From assembly GCA_965153355.1 (NCBI GenBank), contig OZ231127.1:13144001-13208000 (forward strand): a stretch of DNA of 64,000 nt, read 5' to 3'. Of this stretch, positions 1-11,462 are shown piece after piece. The notes beneath the pieces are model-generated. The model saw only the letters and a program-made list of their open reading frames with translations, made no database searches and was not told the origin of the DNA. Within the stretch, counting starts at the first letter, position 1, and every line of letters starts with the position of its first letter. The translations under genes were made by a program, and so were the position numbers. The DNA comes from Flaccisagitta enflata (lineage: Eukaryota > Chaetognatha > Sagittoidea > Aphragmophora).

Positions 1-11
1 TGGCCTGAGTA

Positions 12-146
12 GCCGTTTGATAATATATGGAACAGGATGGCACTAGATATGCCGTTTGATAATACACGGAACAGGATGGCACTAGATATGCCGTTTGATA
101 ATACATGGAACAGGATGGCACTAGATATGCCGTTTGATAAGTAGAT
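12..146. repeat. 39-bp tandem minisatellite
   Basis: Just over three near-identical copies of a 39-bp unit containing GCCGTTTGATAATACATGGA and GGATGGCACTAGATAT. The array probably continues off the left edge of the window. Confidence 0.85.
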
Positions 147-950
147 TAGAAGTAGATTAGTTGTGAGTTGACTGTCAGTATGAATGTGAGATATGAAAAA
201 AAAATGGGGCCCCTATGAGTATGAATTAGTAGCTACTGGCTTTTCTGCTATCATGGGTCCACTAGTCCAGTGCTAAGAATTTTATTCCACCCTGTCAGGC
301 CCTCAACACTAATTTCACATTAATAACCATTTTTTTCATTTTACGATCGTTTCTCATGAATAAACGATTCATGAATGAATGAATGAATGAATGAACAAAC
401 AAATGAAAAATTAAACAAATGAATGAATAAATGTATGAGTCAATGAATGAATGAATGAATGAACGAATGAACGAATGACTATATGAATGAATTGATGAAT
501 GTACATAAGGATCATGCCATGTGGATTGTGAAACGTTTTTGTGACGGATGAATCTACTACCGACTTACCGACCAACCAACCAACGGTATGACCGGTTATA
601 GAGGTATTTAGGCGCACCTAAAAATGCACTACAATGTTTGCAAATGAGTGACAAAGGGACTGACGTAACTTAATCGATCACCACCATAGAAAGGACTGGC
701 TGTGCCATAGAAAAGAATGACGTTGCAGCTCAAAAATCAATCCAGCCCTAAAAACTCAATGAAGAAACGAGCGATATGCCCGTTCCTAAGGCCATAAACG
801 AAAATTCTGGAGAAAAGGCAAGAAATGATCGTAGATCATTGTAATACCTAACATAATAAGAATAAAATCAGGGTGTGAGGATTCGGTGTTCATGCCCTAA
901 GCCATACTGGGTAGCCATACCGTCTTTACTTAGTCATCAATTTTTTTTTC
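147..950. other. no gene seen; imperfect AATG microsatellite
   Basis: Unassigned sequence. An imperfect (AATG)n tract lies at about 371-495. A short CCAACCAACCAACGG tract at 571-585 resembles the interior of the AGTCGC elements. The open frames here read through the microsatellite and show no protein-like composition. Confidence 0.5.
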
Positions 951-982
951 TCTCTCTCTCTTTCTCTCTTTCTCTCTCTCTC

Positions 983-1060
<78 letters not shown>
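951..1060. repeat. (TC)n microsatellite
   Basis: About 110 bp of TC/TTTC, pure from about 990. Open frames across it encode only Ser/Leu or Arg/Glu runs and are not genes. Confidence 0.95.
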
Positions 1061-1063
<3 letters not shown>

Positions 1064-1149
1064 TGTCACTCACTGCCCTCTTTCCATTTTTATCCCTCCC
1101 CCTGTTATGAGATTCCTTTGTGTCTGTATAGTTGTAACCCACTATATCA

Positions 1150-2235
1150 GACCCAAAACTAATGGTTTTAGGGGCCCTTTTTGGGGCGAATTTTGTTTGA
1201 GCATAATTTTACCATGAAGCTGTTCAAAAGTGACCAAAATATTTTGCAGGAAGCTATTTACATGAAATGAGAATTTCCATTTCAAATTTTTTAGGAATCC
1301 AAGCATTTTCATGGTGTGAATAAAAAAGATATCTTTATGTTTTGGGCCCTTTTTGGGCCTTTTTAGGTACCCAACCATCACCTACCATCATGATTCTCTT
1401 TCCATCAGTCTCTTACATCAAGAAGTATAGCCCAAAAAAATTTGGAAGGATTGGGTCTCTTTGAACAAGAATTTTTACAAAAAAAAGCCAAAATAGGTCA
1501 TTTTTAGCTTTTTTGGGGGGGCGTTTCCAGGGGCCCCCTTATAGAGCCCCCAAACCACCAGTAATGGATTCCCCATGCATTTTCTTTTTAATATGTCTAT
1601 TTTCCAGGTACTTTTAGTATGATTTTTCAGTACTACAGCCTTGAAGTTACAAAATTGTGTTTTTTTTCATTTACCAGGTCATTTTGAACCGTAATAACTC
1701 GGCCATTTTTTTGAAATATCTGCTGAAATTTTTTCTGGGATCTCCCAAGATGCATGACTAACCATTTTCCAAAAAAAAATTGGATTCAGGGACCTTGATA
1801 TAGTGTTTTCATGTAAGAAAACTCAAAAATTGGGTTTTTTTTTTGTCGAATTTTGTTTTTTGGAGCATAATTTCAACATGAAGCTGTTCAAAAGTGGCCA
1901 CAAAACTTTGCAGGAAGCTTGTTGCATAAAATGAGAAGTTCCATTTCAAATTTTGTAGGAATCCAAGCATTTTTAGACGTGCAATGAATAAAAAAGTGAT
2001 ATTTTTATGTTTTACGGGCCCTTTTTGGGCCTTTTTAGGTACCCCAACCATCACTCACCATGATGATCATTTTTTTTTCAGTCTCTTACATCAAGAAGTA
2101 TTACCACCAAAAAAATTTGGGGGTTGGGGTCTCATTAAGCAAAAAATTTTCAACAAAAATAGCCAAAATAGGCTATTTTTGGCTGTTTTTTTTTGGTGCG
2201 TTTCTAGGGGCCCCCTCGTAGGGCCCTAAAAACAT
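1150..2235. repeat. two tandem copies of a GGGCCC-rich interspersed repeat
   Basis: Two diverged monomers (about 1150-1570 and 1830-2235) share the same order of blocks. These are a GAGCATAATTTNACCATGAAG block, CATTTCAAATTTT, GGGCCCTTTTTGGGCC followed by TTTTTAGGTACCC, CATGAT, and TCTCTTACATCAAGAAGTAT. The same blocks occur at 39.8-42.5 kb, so this is a dispersed family. No coding capacity is evident and no termini could be fixed. Confidence 0.75.
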
Positions 2236-3009
2236 CAAAAATGGATTCCTGATGCAATTTTACATAGAAATCACTTTTTTTTTGCCACCCTCAAAGATTT
2301 TTTTTTTTTTTTACATGCTAGCTGAAGATATGCATGTGAGGGCACAGACTAATCGTCGCTTTGCGTACAGGCGAAACAAAAATCTAGGCACACTTAACCA
2401 ATAAAAGAGTGCTTGACTGCTAGTACGGGTCGCCTGTCTGCCACCTTTTTTTTATCTTGAAAAGATACGGAAAACAAGCAATCGAAATTTTATCACAGTC
2501 AACGTTGCAGATGAAAATAATAATATCCGTGTGTTTTTTTTTTCAACCACAAAGATATATGCATATCACAGACAGAGAAGGGAGGGATGGGGGGGGGGGT
2601 GAACACGAAAGGGGATATTTAAAATTTGAAAACCGCCGTCAACTTGGTCTACATTAAAGAAACTGCTGCACCAGCTTCACCTTTTCCTATCACTATGACT
2701 GACTAAAGATCTGCTAACTAAAATTACCTTTTATTAGCGACGACGTAGCGGGGAGACGGCGTGACGGAGATTTTTCTTTCCATGAAGGTCCAAGGACGCA
2801 GCCATGTTTTGTTGATACTCTTTTGATTGGATGTCGTCGTTCCCCCAAGGAGGTCGCTTCAATCTTCTGTCGGAAACTTATGGAAAACAAAAGTCCACAA
2901 CCTCAATCGAAACAAAAGGGAGAAAAAACAAGGCCGGGCGGGCGGGGGCAGTATGGCAAAAAACCGTTCACATATCGACGGGCAGGATTCCGGTTGGAGA
3001 AAAGCTCAA
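2236..3009. other. no confident gene
   Basis: Mostly AT-rich sequence. A GC-richer patch at 2735-3000 is open in several frames and has Arg/Lys-rich translations. None shows a recognisable domain, and overlapping frames of similar length argue against coding. Confidence 0.4.
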
Positions 3010-3019
3010 TCTTAAGGGT

Positions 3020-3750
3020 TTTGAAAAAAAAATGGACTCATCACAGATTTTTGCACAGGGGACCCAAAGAGTCTGTAGAATCCGATTCTGACGTTCATTT
3101 TGACCTAAATTGAGCCAAAAAAATTAGAAACGTTTTTTTGTGTGTAAAGATTGAGTTTTTTGCAATAAAAACACTAATTTTTCAACATTTTTTTGTCGAT
3201 TTGGACTGAAATTGATGTATTTTGATCATTTATACTGTGCTAATTCGATTTTAAGTGTATTTACACAATTTTTGCTAATTTTGAAAATTTGCACTTTGAT
3301 CTCATTTGCATAATGCGGTTTTGCGGTTTTCGCCTGTAACATGTATGCTTTTTTAAGTACATGAATGAAATTTATACTGACAGCATATCTTACCCTTAGA
3401 AACTGTTCCAAAATAAAAGTTTTGAATTTTTTAATTTTTGGGTCATTTCTTCAAATTAGGGGATTTTAATACTATTTTTGAGCCTCTTAGACCTATACAA
3501 AATTGTTCCAGGTTCATCAAAATATCAATTGCTATTAGTACTTCATGTAACTGCAAAAAAAAAACCGAAATGTTTCATTTTATACGATTTTTTTATGAAA
3601 AATAGCTGTTGTTGGCACAAAAATCTGTTTCTAATTTTTTTGGCTCAAGTTAGGTCAAAATGGATATCAGAATCTTGTTCTACACAGCCTTTACAGGTCC
3701 CCTGTGCAAAAATCTGGGATAGGACCATTTTTTTTTTATTTCTTTGAGCT
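3020..3750. repeat. foldback (inverted-repeat) element
   Basis: The left arm at about 3025-3130 (ATTTTTGCACAGGGGACC, then TTTTGACCTAA, then TTGAGCCAAAAAAATTAG) recurs in inverted order at about 3630-3748. The arms are about 110 bp and diverged, and the centre is AT-rich. It is probably an old non-autonomous DNA element. No target-site duplication could be fixed. Confidence 0.65.
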
Positions 3751-4114
3751 TTTTGCAAGTGATTTTATTTGCAGAGCGGTGTTTATTCAATAATGAAGGT
3801 TTTTGCGACATTATTGGCCCCTAGATGGATTATTCAAGAATGAATATATCAAGGGGAATTAGTCAGGTCATCTAGGAGGGGTTTCAGTCAACAAAGTGAT
3901 ATATCAATCCAATTTAGACAAGAGATAAATATTTTTTTATCAAAAAAGAAATCTCTAGTAAATTTCTACTTTCATCTCATGTATTCTGCTGTCTACCATT
4001 CATAATTTTTCATTATCTTAAGTATGAAAAATAGTCTCATCTTTGATTTTGAACATTAACTTCAAAGAATTTCTTCAAATCCAGGTGTCTTTTCCATAGA
4101 TTTGATGGTTAGTA

Positions 4115-4707
4115 CTATCTAGAGCAAAAGTATGTAGACAGTATACTAGTTGGCTAGTTTATTCAAAAATAATCTTTAAAAAACCTCCCAAATATGTTAT
4201 ATATATAGTTTTATATGTTTAAGTGACAGTAACTCTTTGAATATGGGTTTTTAAACGTTTCCAAATAAGTTTAATGTATAAATACATTATGACTCTCGAC
4301 TCACTCTCCCCTCCTTGAAAATTGTTAAAGATCATTCATGTCAGTCAATTCTATGTGCTCTCGCAAAGCCTTATTTTCAACCACAATGATTGAATAGGGC
4401 TGGAATCAGGTATGAAAAGGTAACAAGTGGTTGGTGTTATAGCAGGGATGAAAAATTAGATGAAAAAACCTTCAATCTGTTTAAAGAATGACTTTGATAT
4501 TAAAAACAGAAATCTAGATGCAACATTTTGACTACTTTTCATTTGGGGTATCAATCTTGTTTTCCTTGTCATTTCTAAACGGCTTGAGCTGGACAGATGC
4601 GGTTTGCGGCATTAGGTCAGAAATTTGAAGTAGTTTCAGAATAGATTTATTATTCTAAGCAGGGTTATTGTTATAAACGCTTGTCTACATACTTATGCTC
4701 TAGATAG
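4115..4707. mobile_element. mariner/Tc1-like MITE, 593 bp
   Basis: Terminal inverted repeats of about 28 bp begin CTATCTAGAGCAAAAGTATG and continue TAGACA; the right end is the near-perfect reverse complement. The dinucleotide TA flanks both ends (4113-4114 and 4708-4709), as expected for Tc1/mariner transposition. No transposase frame lies inside, so the element is non-autonomous. Confidence 0.8.
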
Positions 4708-4735
4708 TACGAGATTTTTTGCACACCCTGTTACA

Positions 4736-4997
4736 ACATTTTGGAACAATTTATGTTCCAAGCATTGCTTGCTCGCTAATATCACTGGTTGGCACCGTGC
4801 CCCCAAATTTTTGTTGTCCTCGGTAATACAATATGCTAGTTGGCGGCGGAGGGACCGATTCTGCTTAATTGCTATGCGGCACGGTAATAGCAGAAGCAGC
4901 TGCCGCGGCAGGCCGCACTTCACAAGCGATTTGACATCTTGGCAGACTCCCTGCAAGAAATCTTCAGGGAGACAGGAACACATCCTGTTTAGAAAGC
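4736..4997 (-). CDS. possible orphan Cys-rich exon, hypothetical
   Basis: On the - strand an open frame of about 85 residues follows an acceptor-like sequence (TTTCTAAACAG, near 5000). It contains about eight cysteines with irregular spacing (CSCLPEDFLQGVCQ, then KCGLPRQ, then AYCITEDN). The local GC content is higher than that of the flanks, which fits coding sequence. No family is recognised and no partner exon was found. A mariner-like MITE ends 28 bp away. It may be a lone exon, a pseudogene fragment or chance. Confidence 0.25.
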
Positions 4998-5852
4998 TTT
5001 TTTTCATTATATTTACCTCTTGGAGCAAAACACAATCGGTTTTGGGAGTGAAAGGATTCTGTCCATAAGATACTTAATCAACCATACTTGCTTGTTTGCA
5101 AATTTGTCTGGCCTATCTTTAGTCATAAGCAAAATAAAATATTTGGCAGCGAGTAATTTTCTTGTTTACGGAACATTGTTTGATGTGTATGAATCATTCA
5201 ACTGCAATATGCAAATGAGGATTTCATCGACCGAGCTTTAGAGACGAAATCTTTATAGTTTCAGGAAGATGGAATAACAGGCAAGCGCTACCGCGGAATT
5301 TGTCAAAATTACACAGTGACAGAAAGCTAGCGCAGGCAAAATCGATAATTGCACATTACATGTTTTTTTTTGTTCTTCCTTTCTTTTCTTTCCTATTTTC
5401 ATCCTTCCTTTCTTGCGCGAGGCCTTGCTTGCATTCTTCCTCGCTTCCTCCCTTTCTTCCACCGTTACCCCTTTGGCCAACCCTATCTGCCGCTTTTTGG
5501 CGCTAACCTGCCGCGTAGCATTGCAACCATACATGGATGTACAAACAAGCATAAATACACTCCTTTGTTGATCCTATCTAAAATCATAACAAATCGAGAA
5601 AAAAAAATCTTTAAAAAATCAAAACGCAAAAAAAGATTTGTCGTAGAGCACTCTGCTTGGCGCCAAATGAATGAGAATTATCAAATTTACTCTAACAATT
5701 TCATCGGAGGCCCCAATCGCTCGATCGAGATGCCCAACTTTTGCATAAGAAAATGAAAACCATGTTTCTCTCGAACAGATGTGTAGGTTATTCTTTCCTG
5801 CCGAGTAGCAAAAATTTTCCCCTGAAATCTGCCGACAAGTCTTACTTTCCTA
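4998..5852. other. no gene seen
   Basis: AT-rich sequence with a pyrimidine-rich tract at 5365-5460. Short open frames overlap on both strands and show no protein-like pattern. Confidence 0.4.
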
Positions 5853-6415
5853 CAGTAGATGTCGTCTAGACTTGGAAATATGGGGGAATTCATTACAGGA
5901 AGACAAATAAAGTTAAGAGAGTGATATTTGAAATATAAACTAATAAAAGGATGCTTTATTGCCCATGGGTGTTGGTTGCCATAGAAACACATTTCCATGT
6001 ATTCACGCTAAAGAATCAATTTTTTGAGAAATTTTTTGAGGGAACATTGTTTAGAATAAAATTTGCTACAACTTTCCCACAGTATGTTCTGTAAGAATAT
6101 TGCTGGTTTGGCGGTTGCTAGGGAGCATCACAGGGCTGTCACACATAGTTACGCTCCCTAGCAACGGCTAAACGAGCAATATTCTTACAGAACATACTGT
6201 GGGAAAGTTGTGGCAAATTTTATTTTAAACAATGTTCCTTAGAAAAATTTCTCAAAATATTGATTCTTTAGCGTGAATACATGAAAATGTGTTTTCATAG
6301 CAACCAACACCCATGGGCAACAAAGCATCCTTTTATTAGTCTATATTCCAAATATCAGTCTCTTAAGCAAATTTGTCTTCCTGTATATATATATGTAATG
6401 AATTCCCCCGTATTT
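5853..6415. mobile_element. foldback MITE copy 1, right end truncated
   Basis: Long inverted repeat with arms of about 260 bp around a centre near 6140. The left terminus, CAGTAGATGTCGTCTAGACT, follows a TA dinucleotide. The right arm loses similarity at about 6415, before the matching terminus. A complete relative lies at 9819-10439. The innermost stem contains CACAGTATGTTCTGTAAG and its complement. No coding capacity. Confidence 0.8.
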
Positions 6416-6720
6416 CAAACAAAAACACCAAGAAAAAAACAAAGCTTAGTAAAAGATAACACATTTTACTCACTTTAGGAAACACAATGAACTAGTGTAG
6501 GCAAAGAAGTGTGTTCAACTTTACGACGGTTCACAGTCAAGATTTTTGGCTCGTACGTCGAGAAGCATGACGTCAGCTAGTATTTCAAATTTCAGGACAA
6601 TCGCATCAATAGTTTAGAAGTTATGGCCTTTTTCATACTTAAAAAGTAAAAGAAAAAACCGACATTCTTTTTTTCCGTTCTTTCTTTGAACTCGCCCCTA
6701 ATCAAATTTTTAAATCTTTT

Positions 6721-7235
6721 TAAAGAAGTAAGGTTACAGGATTTTGGATCTAGGCGAATTAAACAATTTCCTATCGATTGCACCCCACTTTTGAAAACCA
6801 TTTTTTGAAAAAAATATTTTGTAACTTTTTCTAAGTCCCTGACGCGTGACACAAAAATTTTCTAAGTTTAGAAAAAAAAAATGAAAATACAAGATTTTTG
6901 ATCTAGGCAAATCAAATAATTTCCTATTGATTGCACCCTATTTTTGAAAACTATTTTTTTTTTAATATTTTGTAATTTTTTTTCTAAGTCCCTGACGCGT
7001 GACACAAAAATTTTCAAAGTTTAGAAAAAAAAATGAAAACACAAGATTTTGGACCTAGGCAAATCAAACAATTTCCTATTGATTGCACCCTACTTTTGAA
7101 AACCATTTTCAAAAAAAATAGTCCCTGACGCGGGACACAAAAATTTTCCTAGTTTTTTTTAAAAAAGTAAAAATACAATATTTTGGATCTAGGCAAATCA
7201 AACAATTTCCCATTAATTGCACCCCACTTTTTTTT
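6721..7235. repeat. ~150-bp tandem repeat, about 3.5 copies
   Basis: Successive copies share GATCTAGGCAAATCAAAC, AATTTCCTATTGATTGCACC and CCCTGACGCGTGACACAAA. Unit starts are near 6721, 6869, 7022 and 7150, and the last unit is truncated. Copies have diverged by substitutions and homopolymer changes. Confidence 0.85.
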
Positions 7236-7314
7236 TCAAAAAAAATTCTCAATAAGGACCTTTTTGGGTAACCTTAGGGGCCTTTAGGGGCCCGTAAGAA
7301 GAAAATAATGATGT

Positions 7315-8235
7315 TTAGTTAAAGCTGAATGTAAAGAACCGCGTAAAACACTGTCTCCAACCGTCTTTCTTTGCTTGGATTGACCTCGCGATTGATCCGG
7401 CGCTTCTCATTGACGGCGTCTTTTCGGCCGGCGTCGGGGGTATCACGTTGATCGCCGGATTCCCCGTTGCCGCTGTAGCCGCTTCTGCCGCATTCGCTTG
7501 TTGAGGCGTTGATGATCCTCTAAACATCCCCGCAATTCTACTCATTATGCCCCCTGTCGCCGTTGTTTCTGCGACATGATTTTCGCCGGCATCGTCTCTT
7601 CGTTCTTCGGCGTTATTTGCTCCCTCCGCCATTTCCGGCTCTTCTGTTTCTCTTTCCTCGCCTTCCCCGTCTGGAGTCCCCTCCTCATTTGGAGCCTCCT
7701 CCTCATTTGGGGCCTCTTCCTCCTCACTTTCCGATACGCGTACTGTTTTGTCCATTATGCCGCCTCCTGGTGGTTGCCTCAGTCTCTCAAACCGTGACGG
7801 TGCCGTTCTTTCCGGCGCCTCTTCCTTCGCGATGGGAGAACCGGAGTCGAACGACACATCCCTTTCACCCTCACCTGCCTCCTCTATGTACAATGGCTTG
7901 AGGGATGTGTCCAGCTCCGCCCGGTACGCCGATATGTCTATCATCAAATCATTTGCTGCGTGTTCAGCCGATACATCGTCTATCACGCATGCGTTGTATT
8001 GCTCTATTCTTTCGTTTAACAGTTTCTGGAATTTGTTTGCCGCGTCATTCGCTCTTATCAACACAGCCCTTTCTTTACTGACGGAAGCGACGCTGAACGC
8101 CGATTGGACGACAGCGAATTCGAGATAGAGCTCCCTTCTCACGCTCGATATGTCGCGCCTCTTCCACACCGGCGGTTCTCCGTCGCCACCCGGGGCCTGT
8201 GTATTTTGTGTGCTCATTGTGGTGGTATAAAACAC
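7315..8235 (-). CDS. intronless hypothetical protein, possibly of mobile-element or viral-like origin
   Basis: An open frame of 306 aa; the more likely start is the in-frame ATG at 8217 (MSTQNTQAPGG), giving about 300 aa. Residues ~25-120 are helix-rich and look coiled-coil forming (KFQKLLNERIEQYNA). Residues ~165-215 are an acidic Glu repeat (EEEEAPNEEEAPNEE), and the C-terminal third is Ala/Pro-rich and basic (MSRIAGMFRG; SIARSIQAKK). A TATA-like GTATAAAAACGG sits about 45 bp upstream of the ATG on the same strand. This layout, and the lack of introns while neighbouring genes have them, recalls Gag-type or DNA-virus structural proteins, but no family is recognised. The C-terminal 12 residues (DGWRQCFTRFFT) are encoded by a 36-bp block repeated upstream. 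Confidence 0.55.
   Translation of the reverse strand: MFYTTTMSTQNTQAPGGDGEPPVWKRRDISSVRRELYLEFAVVQSAFSVASVSKERAVLIRANDAANKFQKLLNERIEQYNACVIDDVSAEHAANDLMIDISAYRAELDTSLKPLYIEEAGEGERDVSFDSGSPIAKEEAPERTAPSRFERLRQPPGGGIMDKTVRVSESEEEEAPNEEEAPNEEGTPDGEGEERETEEPEMAEGANNAEERRDDAGENHVAETTATGGIMSRIAGMFRGSSTPQQANAAEAATAATGNPAINVIPPTPAEKTPSMRSAGSIARSIQAKKDGWRQCFTRFFTFSFN
7330..7365. repeat. 36-bp direct repeat, copy 1
   Basis: Identical to 8270-8305, 940 bp away. It begins TGTAAAGAACCGCGTAAAAC. On the - strand it encodes DGWRQCFTRFFT at the C-terminus of the intronless protein. Confidence 0.95.
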
Positions 8236-8266
8236 AAATCTTGATCAATCTCTGGTACCGTTTTTA

Positions 8267-8438
8267 TACTGTAAAGAACCGCGTAAAACACTGTCTCCAA
8301 CCGTCAAAGTACCTAAGCGCTGACGTAGATGACGATGAATCGGTCCGTCGGTCGCTGCGTCGCGACCGCGCCAATCCTCTCGAAGCCACGCCACGCACTA
8401 CGCCAACAACGTCAGTTCCCACGAAATCCAAGAAAAGT
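8267..8438 (-). pseudogene. 3' remnant of a second copy of the intronless gene
   Basis: Read on the - strand, an open stretch of about 55 codons ends ...SSSSTSALRYF-DGWRQCFTRFFT-V-stop. The 12-residue end is identical to that of the downstream gene, and the preceding RGLARSRRS loosely resembles its SIARSIQ region. This suggests tandem paralogues, with only the 3' end of the upstream one left. It could instead be a local duplication of the 36-bp block alone. The + strand is also open here (SVRRSLRRDRANPLEAT) but has no such match. Confidence 0.4.
8270..8305. repeat. 36-bp direct repeat, copy 2
   Basis: Exact copy of 7330-7365. On the - strand the next bases are GTATAA, giving an in-frame stop that overlaps the TATA-like box of the downstream gene. 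Confidence 0.95.
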
Positions 8439-8960
8439 CATTGCGCCTCCATGCGGACAAAGTCTTTCGTCGTCGCCATCAAGATATCTTCTATGGTTGA
8501 AAGGGGTATAAAAACGCTGAATAAAGAGGAAAAAGAGAGGGGAAAAGAAAAGAAGGTTAACCTACCAACCTAACAAACCTAAATAACTCAATGACTCAAT
8601 ACTCAACAATCTATATAACTAAAGAACTAACATGGTCAACCGACCAACTGACCAACCAACCAAGCGGACCAACTGACCAACCAACCAAGTCCAACCACAA
8701 CTCACCAGGTAAGGAAATGCACCCCAAGAATGACCAGGAATGAAGAGCGAATAACATTACAACTGATAACTAAAGAAAGAAAATCAGCAATAATATAAAT
8801 CCACAAAATGGGCAACAAACAGGGCGAACCAAAAGAATATACAGTTACAAATAATCACAAAATGGTAAAATCTAATGCAATATTCCACACTGAAGGCGTG
8901 AGAAATTGAATCTCCGTTGAACAAAACCAAGAACGCCTAGATCAGTGGTGATTTGCGCCT

Positions 8961-9515
8961 TTAACAGTCAGTCCCAATTCCGCATTCATCCATATGACCA
9001 TATCTCGTCATATCACGAGATAAAGCAACTTAGTTTATCCGGGCATATTTCGATATATCGAAATATGACTGTCATCTTTCACTTTTTGTTTGGCCACTCA
9101 AAATAAGGTAGCAAATCGATAATCAACCTCTAATCGAAGACCGTGATCAAGACAAACGGCTATGACATTCATTCTGATTTTACAAAAGACACAACTGAGA
9201 AAATCAAACTTTTGTAAGTCATATTTCGATATATCGAAATATGCCCAGATGGAAAGTTTTGGTTTGCTAAAATATATTGACATACGATCATATGGATGAA
9301 TGCGGAATTGGGACTGACTGTTCAAGTATTGGGCACGAAAAAATATCTTGGAAATTGCTGTGCTACTCCGTTTTGAGTGGCATAGCAAAAAGGGAAAGAC
9401 GAAAGTCATATTTCGATATATCGAAATATGCCCAAATAACCAAAGTTGCTTTATCTCGTAACATGATGAGATATGGGCATATGGATGAATGCGGAATTGG
9501 GACTGACTGTTTAAT
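8961..9515. mobile_element. nested foldback element with TCGATATATCGA palindromes
   Basis: Outer terminal inverted repeats begin CAGTCAGTCCCAATTCCGCA. The left end follows TTTAA (8960-8964) and the right end precedes TTTAA, a candidate target-site duplication. A further inverted copy of the terminus lies at about 9285-9322. A perfect 24-nt palindrome centred on TTTCGATATATCGAAA occurs three times, at 9044-9067, 9220-9243 and 9407-9430. No transposase. Confidence 0.75.
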
Positions 9516-9818
9516 GACTATCAACACTTCAGGGGGCGAGTTTTTTTTCAAAACAAGATGCACTCTCAGCCTTAGAAATTTTAAGTTGTAGCTCGTCCCC
9601 TAACTGTTGGAAAAGACAAAGCCTCTTATAGAGTTGCATGTCCGCAACTAAAAATCTGACTCGATAAGACAGAGAGATCAGTAACTTTCATGCTTGTTTT
9701 TCCGGCAAAATGATTCATTAACAGTGTAGAGTGGAACAGTTGTACATTATAACTGAACGTTTAATAATCTGATCTTTGACCAAAGAGGAGAGATTTTGAC
9801 TAATCTTATGATCAAATA

Positions 9819-10439
9819 TAGTAGATGTTGTCTAGACTTGGAAATATGGGGGAATTCATTACAGAAGACAAATATACTTAAGAGACTGATATTTGAAATA
9901 TAGTTTCAAATTGTTTCAAATTTCAGTTTCAAATTCAAATTCAAATTGTTTCAAATTCAAATTGAAATTAAAGGATGTTTTGTTGCCCATGGGTGTTGGT
10001 TGCTATGGAAACACATTTTCATGTATTCACGCTAAAGTATCAATATTTTGAGAATTTTTTTTAAAGGAACATTTATTAATATAAAATTTGCCACAATTTT
10101 CCCGCAGTATGTTCTGTAAGGGTATTGCTTATTTAGCCATTGTTAGGGAGCGTAACTATATGTGACAGCTCTGTGTTACTCCCTAGCTACTGCCAAACCA
10201 GCGATATTCTTACAGAACATACTGTGGGAAAATTGTGTTAAATTCTATCTTAAACAATGTTTCCTCAAAAAATTGATACTTAGCCGTAAATACATGAAAA
10301 TGTGTTTCCATGGCAACCAACAACCATGTGCAATAAAGCATCCTTTTATTAGTTTATTTTCCAAATATCACTCTCTTACCATTCTTTGTCTTCCTGTAAG
10401 GAATTCCCCCGTATTTCCAAGTCTAGACGACAACTACTG
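9819..10439. mobile_element. foldback MITE copy 2, complete (621 bp)
   Basis: Same family as 5853-6415. The termini TAGTAGATGTTGTCTAGACT and its inverse ...AGTCTAGACGACAACTACTG are flanked by TA at 9817-9818 and 10440-10441, the Tc1/mariner signature. The left arm has gained a short TCAAATTGTT-type duplication near 9905-9965. Confidence 0.85.
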
Positions 10440-10538
10440 TATAAATTGACGAATCAAGTCAAATCCGAGATTTACGCCAGGAAATCAAGACGCTCTTTAC
10501 AATCTGTCGGCAGATGAGGATGCGAGACGGCCATATGA

Positions 10539-10570
<32 letters not shown>

Positions 10571-11026
10571 TATCTTCCTTCTTCTCTTTTCTTCTTCCTC
10601 TTCGTTTTCTTTTTTTTTTCTCCTCTTTTTTTTTTCTCCGTCTGCCGATAGTTGCCGACACGCCCTCTGTCCTGCCGAGTAGCGGCGCTACCCGCTACTC
10701 CATAATCTACAGTGTTGCTCTCGAATATGCCAAAAAGTTGAAAACTGACTTTGACTTTTTTTCCTGATAAGTATCATGGTTTAAACGGAATTAAGTTGAT
10801 AAATCAAATCGCATCATTATTTATTCCATAATTATTTCCTAGTCTTTAGCATCAGTGCATGAAGCTTAACTATCATATTCAATACTTACTAGCCTTCTTC
10901 TAGTCTCACTATTGCTTAGAACTAATCATTCTACCCCCGTGCACAGATTTTTCCGTCATCTATCAATTCGGCATGCTAACCTAAAGGCTGAACGCCCTCT
11001 TTCCCTACTAACATTAATTTACATTA
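10440..11026. other. no gene seen; short (TC)n and pyrimidine tract
   Basis: A (TC)n tract at 10537-10565 runs into a pyrimidine-rich stretch to 10640. The rest is unassigned AT-rich sequence. Confidence 0.5.
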
Positions 11027-11462
11027 CACTTTTTTTTTTTTATAAGAGACAACTTTTTTGAAATCAGCCTGGGTGTTCTTAATTTTTCAGCCATTTTCAG
11101 CCTGAAATTCTCTTAAAGTGTTCTTAATTTCTCCGATGTTTACCAATATAAAAATCGTATAAAAATACCTTATTTATAACAATTGTATCTTAAACTTGAT
11201 GATCATCATGTTTTGTTTTTTTTAAATGCCTGATTTCATAGGCGAATAAGAAAAAGAAGTAACTTTTAATAATAAAAAACTTATATTTCTGAAAATTTTC
11301 AATACAATTCATGTTTTAAATAAGAAACTGAAAAAAAAGTTCTTTAGAAAATGGCCAAGACTAAATCTCAGCCTGGGCTGTTTCTTATTTTGTTCTTAAA
11401 ATTTTGGCAAATCTCAGGCTCATGTCTCTTATAAACTGGTCTCTTATAAAAAGAAAAAAGTG
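11027..11462. mobile_element. TA-flanked MITE, CACT family, copy 1
   Basis: 436 bp, beginning CACTTTTTTTTTTTTTATAA and ending in the inverse ...TTATAAAAAGAAAAAAGTG, flanked by TA on both sides. Subterminal blocks (AGCCTGGGTGTTCTTAA and CAGCCTGAAATTCTCTTAA) recur inverted near the right end, so the element can fold into a long hairpin. Closest relative here: 31473-31899. Confidence 0.85.
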
